A stretch of DNA of 64,000 bases from Streptomyces hilarionis (GTDB taxonomy: Bacteria; Actinomycetota; Actinomycetes; Streptomycetales; Streptomycetaceae): contig NZ_JAHHIT010000002.1 in the NCBI RefSeq assembly GCF_024539675.1, forward strand, positions 62,001-126,000. The letters are read 5' to 3'. A model generated the notes under the pieces. It was not told the origin of the DNA. It worked only from the letters and a program-made list of their open reading frames with translations, and did no database searches. The position numbers were made by a program, and so were the translations under genes. Below, piece by piece: positions 1 to 7,388 of this stretch (the stretch's first letter is position 1; each line of letters opens with the position of its first letter).

Positions 1-816
1 GTCGACGACATCGTGCCGATCATCGAGGAGCGCACCGCGCAGGGGCTGGAGCTGACGATGGACGTCGTCGGCGAGGACATCACCACCCCCGACGAGGCCC
101 GCGCCGCCCGCGACGCCTACCTGGCGCTGGTCGACCGCCTGGCGGAGCTGGAGCTCGGCGAGCGGGTCGAGATGTCCGTCAAGCTCTCGATGTTCGGCCA
201 GGCGCTGGAGGGCGGGCACGATCTGGCGCTCGCCAACGTCCGCCCGGTCGTGGAGGCCGCGGCCGCCATCGGCACCACCGTGACCCTGGACGCGGAGGAC
301 CACACCACCCTCGACTCGATGTTCGCCATCCACGAGGAGCTGCGGAAGGACTTCCCGCAGACCGGCTGCGTGATCCAGGCCTACCTCTTCCGCACCGAGG
401 CCGACGCCCGCCGCCTCGCCGCGAGCGGCAGCCGGGTACGGCTCGTCAAGGGCGCGTACAAGGAGCCCGCACAGGTCGCGTACCAGCAGAAGCACGAGAT
501 CGACAAGGCCTACGTCCGGGTCCTGCGCATCCTGATGGAGGGCGAGGGGTATCCGATGATCGGGTCCCACGACCCGCGCCTGATCTCCATCGCGCAGGAA
601 CTCGCGCGCAAGGCCGGCCGCAAGCTCGACGAGTACGAGTTCCAGATGCTGTACGGCATCAGGGGCGACGAGCACCTGCGCCTCGCCGCCGAGGGCCACC
701 GCATGCGCGTCTACACCGCCTACGGCACCGACTGGTACGGCTACTTCATGCGCCGTCTCGCGGAGAAGCCCGCCAACCTGCGGTTCTTCCTCCGCTCGAT
801 GGTCAGCAAGGGCTGA
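1..816 (+). CDS. Proline dehydrogenase (5'-truncated by window)
   Basis: FAD-dependent proline dehydrogenase, which oxidises L-proline to 1-pyrroline-5-carboxylate in the first step of proline catabolism. The frame is open from base 1, so the start lies outside the window; the family is usually about 310 residues and roughly 40 are missing here. Visible family signatures are the TIM-barrel segment with VRLVKGAYKEP in the middle, the QMLYGIR strand and the C-terminal stretch ending in WYGYFMRRLAEKPAN, which carries the conserved arginine pair that binds the proline carboxylate. The next gene, 98 bases downstream on the same strand, encodes the second pathway enzyme, so the two are probably co-transcribed. 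Unlike enterobacterial PutA, the two activities are on separate proteins. Confidence 0.95.
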   Translation, partial: VDDIVPIIEERTAQGLELTMDVVGEDITTPDEARAARDAYLALVDRLAELELGERVEMSVKLSMFGQALEGGHDLALANVRPVVEAAAAIGTTVTLDAEDHTTLDSMFAIHEELRKDFPQTGCVIQAYLFRTEADARRLAASGSRVRLVKGAYKEPAQVAYQQKHEIDKAYVRVLRILMEGEGYPMIGSHDPRLISIAQELARKAGRKLDEYEFQMLYGIRGDEHLRLAAEGHRMRVYTAYGTDWYGYFMRRLAEKPANLRFFLRSMVSKG

Positions 817-914
817 GCCGCCCCCGCTCACGCCCGCGATCCCGCACCGAGGGCCCCGGGCCCCCGCTCGTCACCCCCGCTCGCAACACCGCTCAGTAAG
901 GAGTTACGGAACTC

Positions 915-2546
915 ATGGACGCTGTGACCCAGGTCCCCACCCCCGTCAACGAGCCGGTGCACGGCTACGCCCCCGGCTCCCCGGAGCGCGCCCGGCTGGA
1001 GGCCAAGCTCAAGGAGCTGGCCGACAACCCGGTCGACCTGCCCTGCACCATCGGCGGCGAGCGACGGATGGGCGGCGGTGAGCGGTTCGACGTCGTGCAG
1101 CCGCACAACCACAAGGCCCGCCTCGGCACGTATGCCAACGCCACCCGGCAGGACGCCCAGGACGCGGTCGACGCGGCCCTCGCCGCCGCCCCCGCCTGGC
1201 GCGCGATGTCCTTCGACGACCGTGCCGCGATCATCCTGCGCGCCGCCGAACTGCTCGCCGGCCCCTGGCGCGAGACGCTGGCCGCCTCCACGATGCTCGG
1301 CCAGTCCAAGACCGCCCAGCAGGCGGAGATCGACTGTCCCTGCGAGCTCGTCGACTTCTGGCGCTTCAACGTCGCCTACGCCCGCCAGATCCTGGCCGAG
1401 CAGCCCCCGGCCAACTCCCCGGGCGTGTGGAACCGGCTCGACCACCGCCCGCTGGAGGGCTTCGTCTACGCGATCACGCCGTTCAACTTCACGGCGATCG
1501 CGGGCAACCTGCCGACCGCTCCCGCGCTGATGGGCAACGTGGTCGTGTGGAAGCCGTCCCCGACGCAGACGCACGCCGCCGTCCTGCTGATGGAGCTGCT
1601 GGAGGAGGCCGGGCTGCCCAAGGGCGTCATCAACCTGGTCACCGGCGACGGCCTGGAGGTGTCCGAGGTCGCCCTGAACCACCGCGACCTCGCCGGCATC
1701 CACTTCACCGGCTCCACCAAGACCTTCCAGTACCTGTGGAAGACGGTCGGCGCGAACATCGAGAAGTACCGCTCCTACCCGCGTCTGGTCGGCGAGACCG
1801 GCGGCAAGGACTTCGTCGTCGCCCACCCGAGCGCCGACCGCGCGGTGCTGAAGACGGCGCTGACCCGCGGCGCCTTCGAGTACCAGGGCCAGAAGTGCAG
1901 CGCGACCTCCCGGGCCTACATCCCGGCGTCGATCTGGAACTCGGGCTTCAAGGAGGAGTTCGCCGCCGAGGTCGACTACCTGACCATGGGCGACGTCACC
2001 GACCTCTCGAACTTCATCGGCGCGGTCATCGACGAGCGCTCCTTCGCCAAGAACAAGGCCGCGATCGACCGGGCGAAGGCGGACCCGTCCTGCACGATCG
2101 TCGCCGGCGGCTCCTACGACGACTCGGTGGGCTACTTCGTCCGCCCGACGGTCGTCGAGTGCAGCGACCCGGAGAACGAGGTCTTCACGACCGAGTACTT
2201 CGGCCCGTTCCTCGCCGTGCACGTGTACGAGGACGACCAGTACGACGCCATGCTGACGCAGATGGAGTCGGTGTCGGACTACGCGCTGACCGGCTCGGTG
2301 ATCTCCGGCGACCGCGCGGCCGCCGCGTACACCATGGAGAAGCTGCGCTACGCGGCCGGCAACTTCTACATCAACGACAAGTCCACCGGCGCCGTCGTCG
2401 GCCAGCAGCCCTTCGGCGGCGGCCGCGCCTCCGGCACCAACGACAAGGCCGGGGCCCCGCAGAACCTGATGCGCTGGACCCTGACCCGCGCCATCAAGGA
2501 GACGCTGGTCGCGCCGACCGACTACACGTACCCGCACATGGGCTGA
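915..2546 (+). CDS. pruA: 1-pyrroline-5-carboxylate dehydrogenase
   Basis: NAD-dependent aldehyde dehydrogenase that converts glutamate semialdehyde (from pyrroline-5-carboxylate) to glutamate, completing proline degradation. At 543 residues it has the length of the long monofunctional P5CDH family. The catalytic glutamate is in LVGETGGKDF (about E294) and the nucleophilic cysteine in EYQGQKCSATSR (about C328); the NAD-fold segment ITPFNFTAI precedes them. The ATG at 915 follows AAGGAGTT with suitable spacing. It ends just before a 21-bp-stem terminator shared with the convergent hydrolase gene. The assignment over other aldehyde dehydrogenases rests on the proline dehydrogenase neighbour and the long N-terminal region. 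Confidence 0.96.
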   Translation: MDAVTQVPTPVNEPVHGYAPGSPERARLEAKLKELADNPVDLPCTIGGERRMGGGERFDVVQPHNHKARLGTYANATRQDAQDAVDAALAAAPAWRAMSFDDRAAIILRAAELLAGPWRETLAASTMLGQSKTAQQAEIDCPCELVDFWRFNVAYARQILAEQPPANSPGVWNRLDHRPLEGFVYAITPFNFTAIAGNLPTAPALMGNVVVWKPSPTQTHAAVLLMELLEEAGLPKGVINLVTGDGLEVSEVALNHRDLAGIHFTGSTKTFQYLWKTVGANIEKYRSYPRLVGETGGKDFVVAHPSADRAVLKTALTRGAFEYQGQKCSATSRAYIPASIWNSGFKEEFAAEVDYLTMGDVTDLSNFIGAVIDERSFAKNKAAIDRAKADPSCTIVAGGSYDDSVGYFVRPTVVECSDPENEVFTTEYFGPFLAVHVYEDDQYDAMLTQMESVSDYALTGSVISGDRAAAAYTMEKLRYAAGNFYINDKSTGAVVGQQPFGGGRASGTNDKAGAPQNLMRWTLTRAIKETLVAPTDYTYPHMG

Positions 2547-2576
2547 CGTTCGCACCCCGCGCCGGGACCGGCCGGG

Positions 2577-2620
2577 TGACGCGAAGGGCCGGGCGGACAT
2601 CCGCCCGGCCCTTCGCGTCA
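2577..2620. terminator. Bidirectional intrinsic terminator after the proline genes
   Basis: Perfect 21-bp inverted repeat (arms 2577-2597 and 2600-2620) with a 2-base centre, between the stops of two convergent genes. There is no long T-run, as is common in high-GC actinomycetes. Confidence 0.85.
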
Positions 2621-2673
2621 CCGCTCGCGCGGGGCCCGCTCGTGACCGGGCCGCCGCGCGGGGCGGCCCGTGC

Positions 2674-3558
2674 TCAGAGGCTGCGGCCGAGGAAGTCCCC
2701 GATGAGCGCGGCGATCTGCCCCGCGTGCGTCTCCAGGGCGAAGTGGCCGGTGGGCAGCAGATGGACCTCGGCCTTCGGCAGGTCGCGCCGGTAGGCGAGC
2801 GCGCCCGCCGGGACGAAGATCTCGTCGCCGGCGCCCCAGACCGCCAGCAGCGGGACCCCGCTGGTGCGGAAGTACTCGTGGAAGGCCGGGTAGAGGGCGA
2901 AGTTGGAGCCGTAGTCGGCGATCAGGTCGAGCTGGATCTCCGCCTGGCCCGGACGCGCCATGCTCGCCGCGTCGTGTTCGTAGGCGTCCGGGCTGACGAG
3001 GTCGCGCAGGTCCTCCGGGACGCCGTGCAGGTACTGCCACCGGACGCCCTCCGCACTGCTGATCTCCCGTACGGCCCGCTCCGTCTCCGGCGTGCGCCGC
3101 GCGATCAGCGCCCGCACCGGGGCCCAGGCCTCCTCGCCCAGCCCCTCCTCGTAGGCGTTGCCGTTCTGCGTGATGATCGCCGTCACCCGCTCGGGGTGCG
3201 CGAGGGCCAGCCGCAGGCCGATGGGCGCGCCGTAGTCCTGGATGTAGAGGGCGTACCGGTCGAGGCCGAGCACCTGAGTGAACGCGTCGGTGATCTCGGC
3301 CAGCTCCGCGAAGCCGTAGGCGAAGTCCGAGGCGGCCGGCGCCGACGAGCGGCCGAAGCCGAGGTGGTCGGGGGCGACGACGCGGTAGCGGTCGGCCAGC
3401 AGCGGTATCAGGTCGCGGAACATGTGCGAACTGCTCGGGAAGCCGTGCAGCAGCAGCAGGACCGGCGCGTGGGCCGGTCCCGCCTCCCGGTAGTACACCT
3501 CGTGGCCGCGGACGGTGGCGGTGCGGTGACGGACCTGGGGATGCGCTCGGAAGGTCAT
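2674..3558 (-). CDS. Alpha/beta hydrolase, haloalkane dehalogenase/epoxide hydrolase-like
   Basis: An alpha/beta-hydrolase-fold enzyme of 294 residues. It shows the HGFPSSSHMF oxyanion segment, a nucleophile elbow IQDYGAP whose acidic residue is typical of dehalogenase/epoxide-hydrolase relatives rather than serine esterases, and the late TGHFALETH histidine. The true substrate cannot be read from sequence. I start at the internal ATG (MTFRAH) because the protein family begins there; an in-frame ATG 24 bases upstream exists. The upstream region carries a large palindrome (3581-3614) that probably binds a repressor, and the gene faces away from the small gene to its right. Confidence 0.85.
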   Translation of the reverse strand: MTFRAHPQVRHRTATVRGHEVYYREAGPAHAPVLLLLHGFPSSSHMFRDLIPLLADRYRVVAPDHLGFGRSSAPAASDFAYGFAELAEITDAFTQVLGLDRYALYIQDYGAPIGLRLALAHPERVTAIITQNGNAYEEGLGEEAWAPVRALIARRTPETERAVREISSAEGVRWQYLHGVPEDLRDLVSPDAYEHDAASMARPGQAEIQLDLIADYGSNFALYPAFHEYFRTSGVPLLAVWGAGDEIFVPAGALAYRRDLPKAEVHLLPTGHFALETHAGQIAALIGDFLGRSL

Positions 3559-3580
3559 GGCATGAGTGCACCACGGGCAC

Positions 3581-3614
3581 ATCTAACCAGTCAATGTATT
3601 TTCACCGGTTAGAT
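3581..3614. promoter_or_regulatory. Palindromic operator candidate upstream of the hydrolase
   Basis: Arms ATCTAACC (3581-3588) and GGTTAGAT (3607-3614) are perfect reverse complements around an 18-base centre that is itself partly symmetric (ACCAGT / ACCGGT). It overlaps the region where the minus-strand hydrolase promoter should lie, 23 bases upstream of its start codon. The size and symmetry fit a TetR- or MarR-type site; no such regulator gene is adjacent. Confidence 0.6.
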
Positions 3615-3833
3615 ATGCCGCGCCCGTCTCAGATAGTAGGAAGTCCGAGTAACTGTGGAGACAGGCGCGCGCTCCTCCCTTAGTTTTGTAGGAGCCGAAC
3701 GTCTCGCTCGATCAAGCGAATGGCGGTCGTGAGCCGGGCCCCGCGCAGGCAACCCCTGCGGCCCGCTCCCCGCCCCCTCCGGCGTCTCGCACTTCCCCTG
3801 GCACTCCCTGGAATTCGAAGGAGTCGATTCCCC

Positions 3834-3965
3834 ATGGCCGAGACGACCGTCCGCCGCCGAGTCCGTCACGTCTCCCGCACGACCGAGTCCGACCGCAAGA
3901 ACGCCGCCGCCGCGTTGCAGCGCGCCCTCGACCGCAGGGACAACGGCGGCGAGACCGGCCACTGA
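3834..3965 (+). CDS. Small basic protein of unknown function (43 aa)
   Basis: A 43-residue, arginine-rich protein beginning MAETTVRRRVRHVSRTTESD. The ATG is preceded by a strong AAGGAG ribosome site at 3818-3823, which decides this start over an upstream in-frame ATG at 3720. I do not recognise the family. The sequence is highly charged, predicted helical in the second half (KNAAAALQRALDRRD), with no signal peptide or cysteine. It lies 125 bases upstream of leuB and might be transcribed with it, but a palindrome stands between them. Confidence 0.7.
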   Translation: MAETTVRRRVRHVSRTTESDRKNAAAALQRALDRRDNGGETGH

Positions 3966-4032
3966 GCCCGGTCCGCACGCAGTCCGGGAGCCGCGCCCGC
4001 TCCTCGGGCCTTCCCGTCCGCCCCGCGACGCC

Positions 4033-4064
4033 ACTGTCCGGATGACGGACAGTCCGTGTCATCC
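4033..4064. promoter_or_regulatory. leuB: Inverted repeats in the leuB promoter region
   Basis: ACTGTCC (4033-4039) and GGACAGT (4046-4052) form a perfect 7-bp inverted repeat with a 6-base spacer; the same bases also pair partly in a second repeat ending at 4064 (GGATGAC...GTCATCC). They lie 27-58 bases before the leuB start, a position for an operator. The regulator is unknown; NdgR, encoded in this window, is one candidate. Confidence 0.45.
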
Positions 4065-4090
4065 CATGGGACGAGGAGTAGGGTTCCCGC

Positions 4091-5134
4091 ATGTCTCGCA
4101 GCCTCAATCTCGCAGTGATCCCCGGTGACGGCATCGGCCAGGAGGTCGTGGCCGAAGGTCTCAAGGTCCTCTCCGCCGTCCTCCCGCAGGACGTGAAGCT
4201 GGAGACCAAGGAGTACGACTTCGGCGCCCGGCGCTACCACGCCACCGGTGAGACCCTCACCGACGCCGACGCCGAGGCGCTCCGCAAGCACGACGCGATC
4301 CTGCTCGGCGCCATCGGCGACCCGAGCGTGCCCTCCGGCGTCCTGGAGCGGGGCTTCCTGCTCAAGCTGCGCTTCCTCTTCGACCACCACGTCAACCTGC
4401 GGCCCTCGAAGCTGCTCCCCGGCGTGGCCACCCCGCTGGCCGGCCAGCCCGAGATCGACTTCGTCGTGGTCCGCGAGGGCACCGAGGGCCCGTACACCGG
4501 CAACGGCGGCACGATCCGCAAGGGCACCCCGCACGAGGTCGCCACCGAGGTCTCCGTGAACACGGCCTTCGGCGTCGAGCGCGTGGTCCGCGACGCCTTC
4601 GCCCGCGCCCAGGCCCGCCCCCGCAAGAAGCTCACGCTGGTCCACAAGAACAACGTGCTGGCCTTCGCCGGCCACCTGTGGACGAACGTCTTCAACCGGG
4701 TCGCCGAGGAGTTCCCCGACGTCACCACGGACTACATCCACGTGGACGCCGCGACGATCTACCTGGTCACCGACCCCGGCCGGTTCGACGTCATCGTCAC
4801 CGACAACCTCTTCGGCGACATCATCACCGACCTCGCCGCGGCCGTCTCCGGCGGCATCGGCGTCGCCGCGAGCGGGAACATCAACCCCTCCGGCGAGTTC
4901 CCCTCCATGTTCGAGCCCGTCCACGGCTCGGCCCCGGACATCGCGGGCCAGGGCAAGGCCGACCCGACCGCCACGGTCCTCTCGGTCGCCCTGCTGCTGC
5001 GCCACCTCGGGCACGACGCCGAGGCGGTCCGCATCGAGGACGCCGTCTCCGCCGACCTGGCCGAGCGCGGTGCGCTGCCCGCGCGCAGCACCTCCGAGAT
5101 CGGCGACGCGCTCCGCGCACGAGTAGCCGGCTGA
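4091..5134 (+). CDS. leuB: 3-isopropylmalate dehydrogenase
   Basis: NAD-dependent oxidative decarboxylation of 3-isopropylmalate to 2-oxoisocaproate in leucine synthesis. The 347-residue protein begins with the [14 protein letters not shown] nucleotide-binding signature and has the metal/substrate motif [13 protein letters not shown] and the adenosine-binding [19 protein letters not shown]. Length and motifs match the short actinobacterial LeuB type. The ATG at 4091 follows GAGGAG. A perfect terminator hairpin lies 50 bases after the stop, so leuB and ilvE are likely separate transcripts despite the same orientation. Confidence 0.97.
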   Translation: MSRSLNLAVIPGDGIGQEVVAEGLKVLSAVLPQDVKLETKEYDFGARRYHATGETLTDADAEALRKHDAILLGAIGDPSVPSGVLERGFLLKLRFLFDHHVNLRPSKLLPGVATPLAGQPEIDFVVVREGTEGPYTGNGGTIRKGTPHEVATEVSVNTAFGVERVVRDAFARAQARPRKKLTLVHKNNVLAFAGHLWTNVFNRVAEEFPDVTTDYIHVDAATIYLVTDPGRFDVIVTDNLFGDIITDLAAAVSGGIGVAASGNINPSGEFPSMFEPVHGSAPDIAGQGKADPTATVLSVALLLRHLGHDAEAVRIEDAVSADLAERGALPARSTSEIGDALRARVAG

Positions 5135-5184
5135 CCCGGCGCACCACGCGATCCCCCGGCTCCCAGGAGCGGGGGGAACCCATC

Positions 5185-5218
5185 GAAGCCGCCGGGTCTC
5201 CTCGCACCCGGCGGCTTC
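5185..5218 (+). terminator. Terminator after leuB
   Basis: Perfect 13-bp stem (arms 5185-5197 and 5206-5218) with an 8-base loop, 50 bases downstream of the leuB stop codon. Confidence 0.8.
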
Positions 5219-5292
5219 TCGTATGTCCTGCCGGGTGTCACCATCGACCCCGGGTCGCATTCACGCCGTTTTCTTCCGCGCACCCCGCTTGC

Positions 5293-5298
5293 GATAAT
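5293..5298 (+). promoter_or_regulatory. ilvE: Possible -10 element for ilvE
   Basis: GATAAT stands out in GC-rich sequence between the leuB terminator and ilvE, 110 bases before the start codon. The -35 partner is not clear, so this is tentative. Confidence 0.35.
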
Positions 5299-5408
5299 CG
5301 AACGCGGAGCCGCGGTATCAGGCAATGCTCGGACGTCCTAGCACACGCCACTGGCCGTACGGACGTGAGCGCGGCCCGTCACACACAACCGGTGAAGGAC
5401 AACCACTC

Positions 5409-6497
5409 ATGACGACGCCCACGATCGAGCTCAAGCCCTCCGCCAGCCCGCTCTCCGCCGCCGAGCGCGAGGCGATCCTGGCCGACCCCGGCTTCGGCCG
5501 CCACTTCACCGACCACATGGTGACCATCAGGTGGACCGAGGGCCGCGGCTGGCACGACGGTCAGCTCGTTCCGTACGCGCCGATCCCCCTCGACCCGGCG
5601 ACGAACGTGCTGCACTACGCGCAGGAGATCTTCGAGGGGCTCAAGGCCTACCGCCGTCCCGACGGCTCCGTCGCCACCTTCCGTCCGGACCGCAACGCCG
5701 AGCGGTTCCAGCGCTCCGCCCGCCGTCTGGCCATGCCCGAACTGCCGGTCGAGACGTTCATCGAGGCCTGTGACGCGCTCGTCGCCCAGGACAAGGAGTG
5801 GGTGCCCGCGCACGGCGGCGAGGAGTCCCTCTACCTGCGTCCCTTCATGATCGCGACCGAGGTGGGCCTGGGCGTGAAGCCGGCCAACGAGTACCTCTTC
5901 ATCGTGATCGCCTCGCCGGCCGGCGCCTACTTCCCGGGCGGCGTCAAGCCGGTCTCCATCTGGGTCTCCGAGGACCACGTCCGCGCCGTCCCCGGCGGCA
6001 TGGGCGACGCCAAGACCGGCGGCAACTACGCCGCCTCCCTGCTCGCCCAGGCCGAGGCCGCGGCCCAGGGCTGCGCACAGGTCTGCTACCTCGACGCGGT
6101 CGAGCGCACGTGGGTCGAGGAGCTCGGCGGCATGAACCTGTACTTCGTCTACGGGAACAAGATCGTCACGCCCTCGCTGACCGGCTCCATCCTGGAGGGC
6201 GTCACCCGGGACAGCCTGCTGACCGTCGCCCGCGACCTCGGCTACGAGGCCGAGGAGGGCCGCGTCTCCGTCGACCAGTGGCAGCGCGACTCCGAGAGCG
6301 GAGCGCTGCGGGAGGTCTTCGCCTGCGGCACCGCCGCCGTGATCACCCCGGTCGGCACCGTCAAGCGCACCGGCGCCCAGTGGCAGCAGTCGGGCGGCGA
6401 GCCCGGCGAGGTCACCCTCCGCCTGCGCCAGGCACTGCTGGACATCCAGCGCGGCACGGCCGAGGACAAGCACGGCTGGATGCACCGCCTGGGCTGA
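5409..6497 (+). CDS. ilvE: Branched-chain amino-acid aminotransferase
   Basis: PLP-dependent fold-type IV transaminase that makes leucine, isoleucine and valine from their 2-oxo acids. The 362-residue protein starts [10 protein letters not shown]; the start follows a GAAGGACA ribosome site, and the further upstream in-frame ATG at 5325 lacks one. The Schiff-base lysine is in [12 protein letters not shown] (about K202), followed by [11 protein letters not shown] and the phosphate-binding region near the C terminus ([13 protein letters not shown]). Function links it to leuB, cimA and leuCD in the same window. Confidence 0.97.
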   Translation: MTTPTIELKPSASPLSAAEREAILADPGFGRHFTDHMVTIRWTEGRGWHDGQLVPYAPIPLDPATNVLHYAQEIFEGLKAYRRPDGSVATFRPDRNAERFQRSARRLAMPELPVETFIEACDALVAQDKEWVPAHGGEESLYLRPFMIATEVGLGVKPANEYLFIVIASPAGAYFPGGVKPVSIWVSEDHVRAVPGGMGDAKTGGNYAASLLAQAEAAAQGCAQVCYLDAVERTWVEELGGMNLYFVYGNKIVTPSLTGSILEGVTRDSLLTVARDLGYEAEEGRVSVDQWQRDSESGALREVFACGTAAVITPVGTVKRTGAQWQQSGGEPGEVTLRLRQALLDIQRGTAEDKHGWMHRLG

Positions 6498-6516
6498 TCC
6501 CGGCTCCTTTCGACGT

Positions 6517-6555
6517 CGCCGCAGGGCCGCCCCGACCGGGGGCGGCCCTGCGGCG
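6517..6555 (+). terminator. Terminator after ilvE
   Basis: 17-bp GC-rich stem (6517-6533 with 6539-6555) starting 20 bases after the ilvE stop. Confidence 0.8.
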
Positions 6556-6592
6556 TCTTCACGCGCCCACCGCCGCCCCCACCTCCCGCGGG

Positions 6593-6612
6593 TATAGAGC
6601 AGCGCTCTAAAA
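6593..6612. promoter_or_regulatory. Operator candidate 1 of the urease-like operon
   Basis: Contains the perfect palindrome TAGAGC-AGC-GCTCTA (6595-6609). A near copy in inverted orientation lies 55 bases downstream (6648-6665). Symmetry and length suit a TetR-family repressor, and the operon's last gene encodes one. Confidence 0.6.
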
Positions 6613-6647
6613 CCTTCCGTCACGTCTTCTGATCCTCCTGCAAAACG

Positions 6648-6665
6648 TTTAGAGTGCTGCTCAAA
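6648..6665. promoter_or_regulatory. Operator candidate 2 of the urease-like operon
   Basis: TTTAGAGTGCTGCTCAAA. Read on the other strand it matches site 1 at 14 of 16 core bases (GAGCAGC core and CTCTAAA tail). It ends 18 bases before the ureAB start codon, so a bound repressor would cover the transcription or translation start. Confidence 0.6.
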
Positions 6666-6683
6666 CACGGACAGGGAGGCCAG

Positions 6684-7388
6684 GTGCGACTCACCCCCAC
6701 CGAGCGGGACCGGCTGCTGCTCTTCGGGGCCGCGGAGCTGGCCAGGGCGAGAAGGGGCCGCGGACTGCGGCTCAACGTGCCGGAGGCGACCGCGCTCGTC
6801 GCGGACACCGTCTGCGAGGCCGCCCGGGACGGGAAGCGGCTGGCGGAGGCCGTCGAGGCCGCCCGCTCGGTGCTCGGACCCGACGACGTCCTGCCGGGCG
6901 TCGCGGACATCGTCACCGAGGTGCACGTCGAAGCCGTCTTCGACGACGGCTCACGGCTCGCGGTGGTCTCGGACCCCATCGCGGGCGGACTGCGCGACCT
7001 GGCGCCCGGCGCGCTGCTGCCGGGGCCCGCGCACGCCGAGCCCGAGGCGGCCGTGCGGCTCACCGTCACCAACACCGCGACCGTGCCCGTCTCCGTCACC
7101 TCCCACTTCCACTTCTTCGAGGTCAACCCGCGCCTGGACTTCCCCCGCGCCGAGGCCTACGGCATGCGGCTCGCGGTACCGGCGGGCTCGTCGGTCCGGT
7201 TCGGGCCGGGGGAGACGCTTCAGGTCGGCCTCGTGCCGATCGGCGGGGCCCGCGTCGCCATCGGCTTCGCCGGGCTGGTCGACGGCCCGCTGGACGCCCC
7301 CGGCGCCCGCGAGGAGGCCCTGGCCCGCGCCGCCGCCTGCGGCTACCTCGGCGTCGCGGACCCGGGCGGCCGGGAGGGCGAGCGATGA
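6684..7388 (+). CDS. ureAB: Urease gamma/beta subunit fusion (urease-like)
   Basis: A 234-residue fusion of the small urease subunits: the UreA-like part occupies about residues 1-100 (LTPTERDRLLLFGAAELARAR at the start, then NVPEATALVAD) and the UreB-like part follows (RLTVTNTATVPVSV, SHFHFFEVNP, and the FGPGETLQV strand). I choose the GTG at 6684 because AGGGAGG lies at 6672-6679; the in-frame GTG at 6654 lies inside an operator candidate. The stop overlaps the ureC start by 4 bases (ATGA). In normal ureases these subunits build the trimer scaffold around UreC. The fused A-B arrangement is known from other ureases; what is odd is the company, described under ureC. Confidence 0.88.
   Translation: MRLTPTERDRLLLFGAAELARARRGRGLRLNVPEATALVADTVCEAARDGKRLAEAVEAARSVLGPDDVLPGVADIVTEVHVEAVFDDGSRLAVVSDPIAGGLRDLAPGALLPGPAHAEPEAAVRLTVTNTATVPVSVTSHFHFFEVNPRLDFPRAEAYGMRLAVPAGSSVRFGPGETLQVGLVPIGGARVAIGFAGLVDGPLDAPGAREEALARAAACGYLGVADPGGREGER

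Noticed and set aside
828-2621. A 597-codon frame opposite pruA
   Set aside because: Low-complexity shadow (Val/Arg/Gly/Asp) of a clearly real aldehyde dehydrogenase gene.
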